A stretch of 17,207 nucleotides of DNA from an uncultured Hippea sp. (GTDB lineage Bacteria > Campylobacterota_A > Desulfurellia > JAADFJ01), in contig CAJVZA010000043.1 of NCBI GenBank assembly GCA_913009315.1, positions 1 to 17,207 on the forward strand, read 5' to 3'. Below, in pieces: positions 1-8,049 of this stretch. The notes under the pieces were generated by a model. It was given only the letters and a program-made list of their open reading frames with translations. It did no database searches and was not told the DNA's origin. Each line of letters starts with the position of its first letter. Within the stretch, counting starts at the first letter, position 1. A program made the position numbers and the translations under genes.

Positions 1-1
1 T

Positions 2-739
2 ATGAACATACAAATTTTCGGTACCTGTTTTGTCGATATTGCAAAGCCTGAAATAAGGAATGATATGATATCGGTGCTTGCAGACAGAGGCGTTGCCTCC
101 TCTTTTCCCAAAGATCAGATCTGCTGCGGACAGCCTGCCTACAATATAGGCTTTTACAATGAAGCAAGAAAGGCGGCAGAACAGTTGATAACTGTTTTAT
201 ACAATACCGATACTCCGATTGTTTCACCATCGGGAAGCTGTGTTGCCATGCTCAAACACGGTTATGAGGATCTTTTCAAGAATGACTATCCGATATTGAA
301 AAAGGCAAGAGCCGTTGCAGAAAGAACATATGAATTCTCACAATTCCTGGAATATATTAAAGCGGATTTCTCATTCCTCACATTGCATGCCAGAATAGCT
401 TTTCATCACTCCTGTCATCAGAGACGGATTCTGGGCATCTATGATCAGCCGATAAATATATTGAAGCAGATAGAAGGCGTGGAAACGGTTGAGTATGAGC
501 TGGAGGACAGATGCTGCGGATTCGGCGGTATGTACAGTGTGGAGTACCCGAAGATGAGCAGCATTATGGCAGAGATGAAAGCAAAAGCGATAATAAAAAG
601 CTCCGCAGAGTATCTTGTCGGAACAGATGCAGCATGTCTGTTTACTCTTGAGAAGGCACTGAGAAAACTAAAGAGCGGCATCCGTGTAATGCATCTGGCG
701 GAGCTGCTTGCAGGACTTATTAAGGACAGCAGAAAATGA
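2..739 (+). CDS. lutA: Lactate utilization protein A (LutA/YkgE family iron-sulfur subunit)
   Basis: LutA is the cysteine-rich subunit of the cytoplasmic LutABC complex, which oxidises L-lactate to pyruvate. The 245-residue protein is full length for the family and starts with the usual short beta-strand plus Cys (MNIQIFGTC). It has the two repeated cysteine-rich (CCG) domains that bind iron-sulfur clusters or heterodisulfide-type centres. The first has C9, C41-C42-G and C80; the second has C138 (HHSCHQ), C171-C172-G (RCCGFGG) and a Cys near 212 (TDAAC). The ATG lies at the second base of the window, so its ribosome binding site and any upstream permease or regulator cannot be seen. Its last four bases (ATGA) overlap the start of lutB, suggesting translational coupling. 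Identity rests on motifs and on the lutB-lutC context; a glycolate oxidase GlcF-like subunit is less likely because of the short length. Confidence 0.93.
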   Translation: MNIQIFGTCFVDIAKPEIRNDMISVLADRGVASSFPKDQICCGQPAYNIGFYNEARKAAEQLITVLYNTDTPIVSPSGSCVAMLKHGYEDLFKNDYPILKKARAVAERTYEFSQFLEYIKADFSFLTLHARIAFHHSCHQRRILGIYDQPINILKQIEGVETVEYELEDRCCGFGGMYSVEYPKMSSIMAEMKAKAIIKSSAEYLVGTDAACLFTLEKALRKLKSGIRVMHLAELLAGLIKDSRK

Positions 740-2022
740 GCAGATTCAGCGATAATGCGACAGCCGCAGCAAAAGATAAAAACCTGCAGACAGCTTTATA
801 TAATGCTACCGAGCGGTTCAAGAAACTGAGGGCCGATGTGATCGGATCCATAGATTTCGAAAGTTATAGAAAAAAGGCATCTGCAGTCAAATCGGATGTA
901 ATCGATCACCTCTCATACTATCTGGACCAGTTTGAAAAGAATGCCGAAAAACAAGGCACAAAAGTTTACTATGCGGAGGATGCGGAGAAAGCAAAAGAGA
1001 TTGCCCTCAGGATTATACGGGATAACAACGGATCGCTTGTCGTTAAAGGCAAGTCGATGGTAACAGAGGAGATCGGCCTGAATGAATTCCTTCAAAAACA
1101 GGACATAGAAGTAGTTGAAACCGATTTGGGTGAATTTATCATTCAGCTTGCAGGGGAAAAGCCCTCACACATCATTGCACCGGCAATTCACAAAACAAAA
1201 GAGGAAGTCGGAAGGCTGTTTGCTGAAAAACTGCATATAGACTATACCGATGATCCTGTCAAACTTACCGCTATTGCACGAAAGGAGCTGAGAGAAAAGT
1301 TTCTTAAAGCCGATATCGGAATAACCGGTGTGAACTTTGCAGTTGCCGATACCGGCTCTGTTGTCATTGTTACCAATGAGGGAAACGGCAGAATGGTGAC
1401 AACCGTTCCCAAAGTCCATATCGCTTTTGCAACCGTAGAAAAGATTATTCCTTCAATAAAAGATCTGTCTCTGTTTTTAAGACTCCTTCCAAGAGCCGCA
1501 ACAGGCCAGAAAATCTCATCGTATGTTTCGTTTCTCACAGGGATTTCCAAAGAGGAAAAGAAAAATGAAAGAAGCAGGCATATCATATTTATCAATAACG
1601 GCAGAGATGCGATAATAGCCGGAGCATTCAGAAACATCCTCAGCTGCATAAGATGCGGTGCCTGCATAAATGTCTGTCCCGTATACGGATTTGCCGGAGG
1701 CTACAGCTACCGTGCAACCTATCCCGGACCGATCGGCATTGTATTGACATCATTGCTTGAGGGCATCTCAAACAGATCCGACCTTCCGTTTTCCGCATGT
1801 ACATTGTGTTATGCATGCCAGGAGGCCTGCTCGGTCGGCATAAAGCTCACCGATATGATACGGGAGCTAAGAAGAGCGGCTGTAGATAGAAAATCAACCG
1901 GTAAAAAGCTCTCCATCATGATGAGAATGTACGGGACGGTATTCTCGTCCCCCGAGCTTTACAAGCTCTCCAAAGCCCCCATCAATATGATGATTCAAAA
2001 GGGAACCAAAAAACATGAATAG
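736..2022 (+). CDS. lutB: Lactate utilization protein B (LutB, LUD domain plus 2x[4Fe-4S] ferredoxin)
   Basis: LutB is the central iron-sulfur subunit of the LutABC L-lactate oxidation complex. The 428-residue protein has an N-terminal LUD domain (about 60-290, with the typical VVKGKSMVTEEIGLN and GVNFAVADTGSVV segments). A bacterial 2[4Fe-4S] ferredoxin segment follows: C304-x2-C307-x2-C310-x3-C314-P, then C355-x2-C358-x2-C361-x3-C365. The C-terminal tail has the usual helical Lys/Arg-rich character but is somewhat short (LutB proteins are often about 460-480 residues). The start overlaps the lutA stop (ATGA) and the end overlaps lutC by 8 bases, so the three genes form a tight operon. Arg codons are mainly AGA/AGG, as in the neighbouring genes. 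Confidence 0.94.
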   Translation: MSRFSDNATAAAKDKNLQTALYNATERFKKLRADVIGSIDFESYRKKASAVKSDVIDHLSYYLDQFEKNAEKQGTKVYYAEDAEKAKEIALRIIRDNNGSLVVKGKSMVTEEIGLNEFLQKQDIEVVETDLGEFIIQLAGEKPSHIIAPAIHKTKEEVGRLFAEKLHIDYTDDPVKLTAIARKELREKFLKADIGITGVNFAVADTGSVVIVTNEGNGRMVTTVPKVHIAFATVEKIIPSIKDLSLFLRLLPRAATGQKISSYVSFLTGISKEEKKNERSRHIIFINNGRDAIIAGAFRNILSCIRCGACINVCPVYGFAGGYSYRATYPGPIGIVLTSLLEGISNRSDLPFSACTLCYACQEACSVGIKLTDMIRELRRAAVDRKSTGKKLSIMMRMYGTVFSSPELYKLSKAPINMMIQKGTKKHE

Positions 2023-2569
2023 TTTTGACAATATAAAGAGAATTACATCGGAAAAGAATATCAGACTCAGATCTCCGCTGAAAAAGAGAACTTACGACAA
2101 ACTGCAGCTCTTTATAAAAGAAGCGGAAGCTGTTTCAACGGAGACAATGGTCATAAAAAGACAAAACATCGAAACCGAACTCAAAAAGTTAGTAAACGGC
2201 AAAAAGGCATGGGTGGAACAGGATATCTTTCCTTTTGACTGCTGCAGTACAGCTGAAGCGGACATTGCAGTTCAAAAGGCAGACTTCGGAATCGCCGAAA
2301 CAGGAACAGTGGTTGTAACATCAGCACTTTTCTCCGAACAGCTGCCCTCTTTATTGCCTATGCACCATGTAGCGGTAGTCAATGAATCCGACATACTGCG
2401 GGATACCGAAGAACTGTTTGGAAAACTCGGCACTGCCGGCATACCTCACAGAATAAGCTTTATCACAGGACCAAGCAAAACGGCAGACATCGAACTTAAT
2501 CTTGTAAAAGGCGTTCACGGACCAGGCAAGCTTACGATAGTTATAGTAGAAAATGATGAGAAGATGTAA
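2015..2569 (+). CDS. lutC: Lactate utilization protein C (LutC, LUD domain)
   Basis: LutC is the third subunit of the lactate oxidation complex and consists only of a LUD domain. The 184 residues contain the family's signature stretch ADFGIAETGTVVVTS (about 89-103), a MHHVAVV strand and the terminal ITGPSKTADIELNLVKGVHG block (about 149-168) that ends most LutC proteins. Length is slightly under the family norm (about 200-240), the shortening being at the N-terminus. The ATG overlaps the lutB 3' end by 8 bases. A 71-base gap with a possible promoter follows before the mscS gene, so lutC is probably the last gene of the lut operon. Confidence 0.92.
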   Translation: MNSFDNIKRITSEKNIRLRSPLKKRTYDKLQLFIKEAEAVSTETMVIKRQNIETELKKLVNGKKAWVEQDIFPFDCCSTAEADIAVQKADFGIAETGTVVVTSALFSEQLPSLLPMHHVAVVNESDILRDTEELFGKLGTAGIPHRISFITGPSKTADIELNLVKGVHGPGKLTIVIVENDEKM

Positions 2570-2604
2570 TGAGAATACTGTTGTGATTCATTAGGACCGT
2601 AATC

Positions 2605-2632
2605 TTGAGATAACTTTTTTTATCTATACAAT
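2605..2632 (+). promoter_or_regulatory. Possible sigma70-type promoter for mscS-pyc
   Basis: TTGAGA (2605-2610), a 16-base spacer and TACAAT (2627-2632) form a near-consensus -35/-10 pair in the lutC-mscS gap. Transcription would begin around 2639, right at the GTG proposed as the mscS start (2641). No Shine-Dalgarno sequence is visible before that GTG, so a leaderless or nearly leaderless message is possible. The region is AT-rich and such matches arise by chance. Confidence 0.35.
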
Positions 2633-2640
2633 ATATAGCA

Positions 2641-3696
2641 GTGGAAAATATAATTCAGTACCAATTTTTGAATAACTCTGTGATTAATTGGGTAGTTACA
2701 GTAGCCTTGGCTCTAACTGCGTACGCATCTGTCATGATTATCAAAAAGGTCATTTTACAAAAATTAAAATTATTGGCAAGTAAAACGGAAAATAGTATAG
2801 ATGATACGATTATAGAACTTTTTCAGAATAAAACCGGAACGTTTTTTATAATAATTTTATCGCTTTATATCGGATCTCTGGCAATAAAAACAACGTATAA
2901 CGCAATACTGAATTCAATTACGATAGCGGCCTTTCTCATTCAGGTAGCAATCTGGTTCAGCTTTCTCGCTACAAAACTGTTTGAGAAAATATCATCAACA
3001 AAAGCCGATAAAGAAGCAAAAGCCGCATATTACGGACTGACCATTATCGCCAAAATAGCAATATGGTCGATTATGCTGCTTCTTGTAATGAACAATTTCG
3101 GTATAAATATAACTGCTCTTGTCACCGGACTTGGAATAGGCGGCGTTGCGGTTGCGCTTGCCGTGCAGAAAATTCTTGGAGATCTTTTCGCTTCAGTCTC
3201 AATTCTTCTTGATAAACCGTTTGTAGTGGGAGACTTTATCGTTGTAAATGAATATGCAGGCAATGTTGAACATATAGGTATAAAAACTACAAGAATGAGA
3301 AGTCTGACCGGTGAACAAATTATCTTTTCAAACACGGATTTGTTATCAAGCAGAATAAGAAACTACAAACGAATGAGAGAGCGAAGAATTCTGTTTAATA
3401 TCGGGGTAACTTACAACAGCTCATATGAAAAGCTCAAAAAATTGCCTTTAATCGTAAAAAAGATAATAGATGAAGAAAAGAATGCAAGATTTGACAGATG
3501 CCATTTCAAAAGCTTCGGAGATTCATCCCTTGATTTTGAAGCGGTTTATTACGTGAATTCTGCCGATTATAAAGCTTATATGGATATACAGCAAGAAGTA
3601 AATATGAAAATTTTTAAAATTTTCGCGCAGGAAAAAATAGAATTTGCCTATCCCACAAGAACTTTATATATTGAGAACGAAGGGGGAAAACAGTGA
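2641..3696 (+). CDS. Small-conductance mechanosensitive channel, MscS family
   Basis: This is a predicted inner-membrane channel that opens under membrane tension to release solutes during osmotic downshock. The 351-residue protein has about five hydrophobic segments (roughly 14-36, 66-84, 90-115, 128-152 and the pore helix 154-190). The pore-lining TM3 shows the Gly/Ala-rich pattern GLGIGGVAVALAVQKILGD typical of MscS. It is followed by the beta domain start (DKPFVVGDFIVV, TRMRSLTGEQIIFSN), and the C-terminal alpha/beta domain is present. It begins at GTG 2641 without a visible ribosome binding site; no better in-frame start precedes the first membrane segment. Its stop overlaps the pyc start (GTGA, 3693-3696), so the channel and a central carboxylase are probably translated from one message. 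The ion or solute specificity cannot be told from sequence. Confidence 0.9.
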   Translation: MENIIQYQFLNNSVINWVVTVALALTAYASVMIIKKVILQKLKLLASKTENSIDDTIIELFQNKTGTFFIIILSLYIGSLAIKTTYNAILNSITIAAFLIQVAIWFSFLATKLFEKISSTKADKEAKAAYYGLTIIAKIAIWSIMLLLVMNNFGINITALVTGLGIGGVAVALAVQKILGDLFASVSILLDKPFVVGDFIVVNEYAGNVEHIGIKTTRMRSLTGEQIIFSNTDLLSSRIRNYKRMRERRILFNIGVTYNSSYEKLKKLPLIVKKIIDEEKNARFDRCHFKSFGDSSLDFEAVYYVNSADYKAYMDIQQEVNMKIFKIFAQEKIEFAYPTRTLYIENEGGKQ

Positions 3697-6600
3697 AAAT
3701 CAAAAAATTGATGTCGGCAAATCGAGGGGAAATCGCGATAAGAACATTCAGAGCATGTACGGAAATGGGGATAAGAACTGCGGCAATCTATTCGGAAGCA
3801 GACAGATATTCATTGCACAGATATAAAGCCGACGAAGCGTATCTTATCGATAAAGGAGCAGATCCCGTTGACGCATATATGAATGCTCATAAAATTGTTG
3901 AGCTGGCAAAGAGTAAAAACGTTGATGCAATTCACCCCGGATACGGATTTCTTTCAGAAGGAAGTGAACTGGCGGAACTATGCATAAAAAATAATATCAT
4001 ATTTGTGGGGCCTGATCCGGCAACTCTCAGATTGTTTGGAGATAAGCAGTCCGCAAAGAACATAGCCAAAAAATGCGGCATTCCGGTTATTGAAGGATCC
4101 GATGGAATTATAGAAAGCATTGATGAAGCAAAAAGCGTTTCAAAAAAGATTGGATACCCTGTTATGATAAAGGCTGTCGCAGGAGGCGGCGGACGAGGCA
4201 TAAGAGTAGCAAATTCCGAAGAAGAACTTATAGAAAATTATCCTACCGCAAAATCGGAAGCAAAAAAGGCTTTCGGTAATGATGATATCATATTGGAAAA
4301 ATATATTGCCGATCCCAAGCATATAGAAGTTCAACTTCTGGCTGATAAGTTCGGTAATGTTGTTCATCTTTATGAAAGAGACTGCTCGGTTCAAAGAAGG
4401 CATCAAAAACTCATAGAGATAGCACCTTCCATAAATGTTGCCGAAGATACGCTGAAAAAACTTTATGAGTCAGCCGTCACAATCGGAAAATATTCGGATC
4501 TGGTAAGCGCTGCCACAGTTGAATTTCTTGTTGATACCGACGGAAAATTTTATTTTCTTGAAATTAACCCCAGAATTCAGGTGGAGCATACTGTAACGGA
4601 GTTGATTACGGGAATCGATATTGTTCAAGCGCAGATTAGGATTGCAAGCGGTCTCAGGCTCGATTCGGACGCAATGGGCGTTTTGACTCAAGACAGAATA
4701 AAAAAGAGTAACTATGCTATACAGTGCAGAATAACAACAGAAGATCCTAATAACAATTTTATGCCGGATATAGGAGAGATTCGGGCATACAGGAGCCCTG
4801 CCGGTTTTGGCGTGAGACTGGATGCCGGAAACAGTACGGTTAACGCCAAGATAACACCGTTTTACGACTCACTTTTGGTAAAAGTTTCAACATGGGCAAC
4901 AACCTTTGATGCAGCTGCAAAAAAGATGGTCCGGGCGCTCAAAGAGTTCAGAATCAGAGGCGTCAAAACAAACATTCTGTTTTTGGAAAATGTTATAAAT
5001 CATCCGAAATTCCTTCAGGGAACAGTAACAACAACTTTTGTGGATAACTCGCCCGAGCTGTTTCAATTCAGAATTATAAAAGACAGGGCAACGAAAACTA
5101 TGCGATTCTTGGCAAATAATATCATAAACAACCCATCCGGAACAAAAATTCCCGCTTCAATGATACTTCCTGCAATAGATATTCCGTTCAGCAAAACCGA
5201 CAAATCAAATTTCGACGGGACGAAAAATATTTTAGATAAACATGGCGTCAAAGGTATCGTAGATTATATAAACAAAAGTGATGCCGTTCTCTTTACCGAT
5301 ACAACTTTCAGAGATGCTCATCAGTCACTTCTGGCAACAAGAATGCGGACGATTGATCTGGTCAATATTGCCGACAGCTATTCAGAGCATTTGGGAGCCC
5401 TGTTTTCCGTGGAGATGTGGGGAGGAGCAACTTTTGATGTTGCGTACCGGTTTTTAAAAGAATCTCCCTGGGAAAGACTGAGAATACTCAGGAAAAAGAT
5501 TCCCAATATAATGTTTCAGATGCTGCTGCGTGCGTCAAATGCTGTCGGATACAAAAATTATCCCGATAATGTAGTAAAGAAATTTATAAAATTGTCGTCC
5601 GATAACGGTATAGATATTTTTAGAATTTTTGATTGCTTTAACTGGATTGAACAACTGAATCCCATTATAGATATGGTTAAAGAAAATGGAAAGATTTGTG
5701 AAGCTGCAATCTGCTACAGCGGGGATATTTTAGACAACAATAAAAAGAAATATACACTTGACTACTATCTTGATTTAGCGGATAAGCTGAAGGCTGCCGG
5801 TACTGACATAATCGGCATTAAAGACATGACAGGACTTATAAAACCATACGCTGCAAAAATTCTTGTAGAAAACATAAAAAAAGAGACAGGTCTGCCTATT
5901 CATTTTCATACTCATGATACCAGCGGCAATGCGGCAGCATCGGTTATTATGGCGATTGAAGGCGGAGCGGATATAGTAGATGCCGCAATAAGTTCTATGA
6001 GCGGACTCACAAGCCAGCCAAATATGAATTCAATAGTAGCCGCCATAAGTTCTACAAAATATGCATCAGGACTAAACAAAGAATGGATGCAGAAAATATC
6101 CGACTATTTTGAAACGGTTCGAAAATTTTACTTTCCATTTGAAAGCGGACTTAAATCGTCAACTGCAGAAGTATATGAGCATGAGATACCGGGCGGCCAA
6201 TATTCAAATCTTGTTTTTCAGGTTGAGGCATTAGATCTTTATGATCAATGGAAACAGATAAAAGAGATGTACAAAAATGTTAATACGGCGCTGGGCGATC
6301 TCATAAAAGTTACTCCGTCTTCTAAAGTCGTAGGAGATTTGGCACTGTTTTTAGTAAGAAACAATTTTAGTATAGATGATTTGTATAAAACAGGTATAAA
6401 TCTTTCTTTTCCTCAATCTGTTGTTGATTTCTTCAAAGGTATGCTCGGGCAGCCGTATGGAGGGTTTCCTGAAAAGCTTCAGAAAATTGTTCTAAAAGAT
6501 GACAAACCGATCTGTGAAAGACCGGGGAAACTGCTCGGAGATTATGATTTCGATTCTGCAAAAGAAGATTTAAATTTTAGATATAACAGAGAATTCAGTG

Positions 6601-7136
6601 AAGAAGATGTTGTTTCTTATGCGCTTTATCCGAAGGTATTCGAGGATTATGTGAACTTTCAGAATGAATTTGGAAATCCGATAGTTTTCGACACAAAATC
6701 GTTCTTCTATCCTATGAAATTGGAAGAGGAGATCGAGACGGAGATAGAAGAAGGCAAAACACTCATAATAAAATATCTCAGTATAAGCAATCCGGACGAA
6801 AAGGGATACAGAAAGACATATTTTGAATTAAACGGACAGCCCAGAACCGTTAGAATAAGAGATAATAAGATAGCCGAAACCATTAAGACAAGTATCAAGG
6901 GCGATATCATGAATCCCGAAGATATCTGTGCATCAATGCCCGGAAAAATTATAAAATTAAACATTGCAGAAGGCGATACTGTCAAAAAAGGAACGCTGCT
7001 TACAATCACTGAAGCTATGAAAATAGAAACAAAGATCCGATCGAGCATCGACGGAAAGGTATTGAAAGTATATTTTAAGGAAGGCGAAAAAATAGAATCG
7101 GGAGATCTTTTGATAAAACTGAAGCGCGAAGCTTAA
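3693..7136 (+). CDS. pyc: Pyruvate carboxylase (single-chain, biotin-dependent)
   Basis: This cytoplasmic enzyme carboxylates pyruvate to oxaloacetate using ATP and bicarbonate, for anaplerosis and gluconeogenesis. The 1147 residues match the usual length. Domains in order: biotin carboxylase (about 1-450) with the ATP-grasp loop AGGGGRG at 163-169 and EINPRIQVEHTVTE; carboxyltransferase (about 530-800) with DTTFRDAH at 536-543, the carbamylated-lysine motif GIKDMTG (Lys about 710) and metal-binding HFHTHDTSG at 737-745; PYC tetramerisation region; and a C-terminal biotinyl domain with EAMKIE, biotinyl Lys about 1110. The order BC-CT-BCCP and the extended sequence distinguish it from oxaloacetate decarboxylase. 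Start: GTG at 3693 preceded by AGGGGG six bases upstream and overlapping the mscS stop. It fits downstream of lut, turning lactate-derived pyruvate into oxaloacetate. Confidence 0.96.
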   Translation: MKIKKLMSANRGEIAIRTFRACTEMGIRTAAIYSEADRYSLHRYKADEAYLIDKGADPVDAYMNAHKIVELAKSKNVDAIHPGYGFLSEGSELAELCIKNNIIFVGPDPATLRLFGDKQSAKNIAKKCGIPVIEGSDGIIESIDEAKSVSKKIGYPVMIKAVAGGGGRGIRVANSEEELIENYPTAKSEAKKAFGNDDIILEKYIADPKHIEVQLLADKFGNVVHLYERDCSVQRRHQKLIEIAPSINVAEDTLKKLYESAVTIGKYSDLVSAATVEFLVDTDGKFYFLEINPRIQVEHTVTELITGIDIVQAQIRIASGLRLDSDAMGVLTQDRIKKSNYAIQCRITTEDPNNNFMPDIGEIRAYRSPAGFGVRLDAGNSTVNAKITPFYDSLLVKVSTWATTFDAAAKKMVRALKEFRIRGVKTNILFLENVINHPKFLQGTVTTTFVDNSPELFQFRIIKDRATKTMRFLANNIINNPSGTKIPASMILPAIDIPFSKTDKSNFDGTKNILDKHGVKGIVDYINKSDAVLFTDTTFRDAHQSLLATRMRTIDLVNIADSYSEHLGALFSVEMWGGATFDVAYRFLKESPWERLRILRKKIPNIMFQMLLRASNAVGYKNYPDNVVKKFIKLSSDNGIDIFRIFDCFNWIEQLNPIIDMVKENGKICEAAICYSGDILDNNKKKYTLDYYLDLADKLKAAGTDIIGIKDMTGLIKPYAAKILVENIKKETGLPIHFHTHDTSGNAAASVIMAIEGGADIVDAAISSMSGLTSQPNMNSIVAAISSTKYASGLNKEWMQKISDYFETVRKFYFPFESGLKSSTAEVYEHEIPGGQYSNLVFQVEALDLYDQWKQIKEMYKNVNTALGDLIKVTPSSKVVGDLALFLVRNNFSIDDLYKTGINLSFPQSVVDFFKGMLGQPYGGFPEKLQKIVLKDDKPICERPGKLLGDYDFDSAKEDLNFRYNREFSEEDVVSYALYPKVFEDYVNFQNEFGNPIVFDTKSFFYPMKLEEEIETEIEEGKTLIIKYLSISNPDEKGYRKTYFELNGQPRTVRIRDNKIAETIKTSIKGDIMNPEDICASMPGKIIKLNIAEGDTVKKGTLLTITEAMKIETKIRSSIDGKVLKVYFKEGEKIESGDLLIKLKREA

Positions 7137-7186
7137 AATTTTCTGCTTCAACAGGTTGTATATAGGTTCTTCTCAACTTAATTTTC

Positions 7187-7223
7187 TGCCGTTTACAAGA
7201 CAGCAGTAAAATATAAAACGGCA
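7187..7223 (-). terminator. Possible stem-loop at the 3' end of the membrane protein gene
   Basis: TGCCGTTT (7187-7194) and AAACGGCA (7216-7223) are perfect 8-base inverted arms around a 21-base loop that includes the stop codon of the minus-strand gene. No long U-run follows, so it is at best a weak terminator or a 3' stabilising hairpin between the convergent pyc and membrane-protein genes. Confidence 0.3.
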
Positions 7224-7636
7224 ATAGTTGCGATGGTAATTGTCGATATTCCAATAGGGAACCATACCGGAGCAATCCAGGGACGCGGTATAAGAAAAAG
7301 AACATCAATCGTAGTAAGTTTGGGAGGCCATTTAATCAAAATATAAAGCGAAAGATAATAAAACAAGTCCCAAAAAGCAAAGGTCCAAAGAAAGGCAATT
7401 ATCTTTGCAGGCCATGTTTCTCCAGCCAAAAGAGCTACAATTACAAGCATCAATATCGTGGCCGCCTCTCTTGTTTGCTCAATAAACATGTAACGTTTGG
7501 GCAATTTTTCGAGGGACGCTTTATTTGATTCCGAATCGACGATTCCAAGAGCCTTGCGAAGATAAACCACAACCACTCCTTCAAAATGAGCCATGGCAAT
7601 ACCAAAAAGAGCCAATAATAAAAATTTCTCTAACAT
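7193..7636 (-). CDS. Uncharacterised integral membrane protein
   Basis: I do not recognise a named family. The 147-residue product is strongly hydrophobic with about four membrane segments: residues 3-27 (LLLALFGIAMAHFEGVVVVY), about 58-72 (ATILMLVIVALLAG), about 76-103 (AKIIAFLWTFAFWDLFYYLS) and about 122-146 at the C-terminus. Acidic and Arg residues sit inside or beside the segments (HFEG, EQTREAA, WDLFYY), suggesting a conserved functional core and not just an anchor. The start ATG at 7634-7636 is preceded by a strong AGGAGG about seven bases upstream, so the gene is very likely real. It is convergent with pyc and faces away from the fdh operon; a broken small ORF lies directly upstream on the same strand. 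Confidence 0.75.
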   Translation of the reverse strand: MLEKFLLLALFGIAMAHFEGVVVVYLRKALGIVDSESNKASLEKLPKRYMFIEQTREAATILMLVIVALLAGETWPAKIIAFLWTFAFWDLFYYLSLYILIKWPPKLTTIDVLFLIPRPWIAPVWFPIGISTITIATIAVLYFTAVL

Positions 7637-7681
7637 AAATTGTCCTCCTGCTCTATTGAGGGATTTCGTATAACGATTGGG

Positions 7682-7918
7682 TTATGCATCGTGCGGGATT
7701 TTATCGTACTTCACTTTCAGTTTACTACTGATTTTTTTATCTGCATTATGAGACCACTGCACAATAAGCTGTGAATTTGTTTATTATACATCGGTCTCAT
7801 AATCTTTCAATTTACGATGAAACCGGTGTTGCATATAGCTGCGTATTCCGCTCTCTTTGGACACCCAAATCAAGGTAAATTTTCCTGTCTTCTTGTATTG
7901 CATAACTGTCCAAACCAT
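7682..7918 (-). pseudogene. Small basic ORF interrupted by a 49-bp mini-element
   Basis: No family recognised. Read on the minus strand from ATG 7918, 40 codons stay open (start MVWTVMQYKKTG, ...RFHRKLKDY) until the mini-element at 7798-7750, whose sequence brings a stop after three codons (TDV). Removing 7750-7798 and one 5-base flank joins the frame to 20 further codons (GCA GAT AAA ..., ending ...YDKIPHDA) and a TAA at 7682-7684. The result is a 60-residue Lys/Arg-rich product. It ends about 45 bases before the membrane protein gene in the same orientation, so the two could once have been co-transcribed. The exact frame restoration supports a real former gene, but an ORF of this size could be chance; there is no clear ribosome binding site at the ATG, and a TTG a little upstream is an alternative start. 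Confidence 0.35.
7750..7798. mobile_element. 49-bp minimal element made of two abutting family termini
   Basis: The left end reads GAGACCACTGCACAATAAGC, identical to the family terminus. It runs directly into a right end, GCTGTGAATTTGTTTATT..., with a slightly mutated finish CATCGGTCTC instead of CAGTGGTCTC. Everything between the two termini of the longer copy at 9262-9524 is missing. The flanks are ATTAT (7745-7749) and ATAAT (7799-7803), differing at the central base, so a target duplication is only approximate here. It is probably a deletion derivative. Confidence 0.7.
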
Positions 7919-7933
7919 ATCAATACCGTTGAA

Positions 7934-8017
7934 TGTCAAGAGCCGGAGTCATATGACTTTAATTCATAATTTTGCTCAAAACTCTTGACAATGAAATCAG
8001 CAAGGTTAACCTATAGT
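7934..8017 (+). promoter_or_regulatory. Candidate control region of the fdh operon
   Basis: Three symmetric or promoter-like elements lie within 120 bases of the fdhA start. TGTCAAGAG (7934-7942) and CTCTTGACA (7982-7990) form a 9-base perfect inverted repeat with a 39-base spacer. AGTCATATGACT (7947-7958) is a perfect 12-base palindrome. TTGACA (7985-7990) within the right arm could be a -35 box, but the best -10-like TATAGT (8012-8017) is 21 bases away, longer than normal. This would fit an activator-dependent promoter or operator; the regulator is unknown. Confidence 0.35.
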
Positions 8018-8049
8018 ACATAATTAATATATACTGGAAAAATAAATAA

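Noticed and set aside
445-681. Minus-strand open frame inside lutA
   Set aside because: It is antisense to strongly conserved LutA motifs, has no recognisable domains or ribosome binding site, and is a shadow of the coding strand.
2611-2624. TAACTTTTTTTATC as a lutC terminator
   Set aside because: The possible stem is only a few A-T pairs and lacks a GC-rich arm; not convincing.
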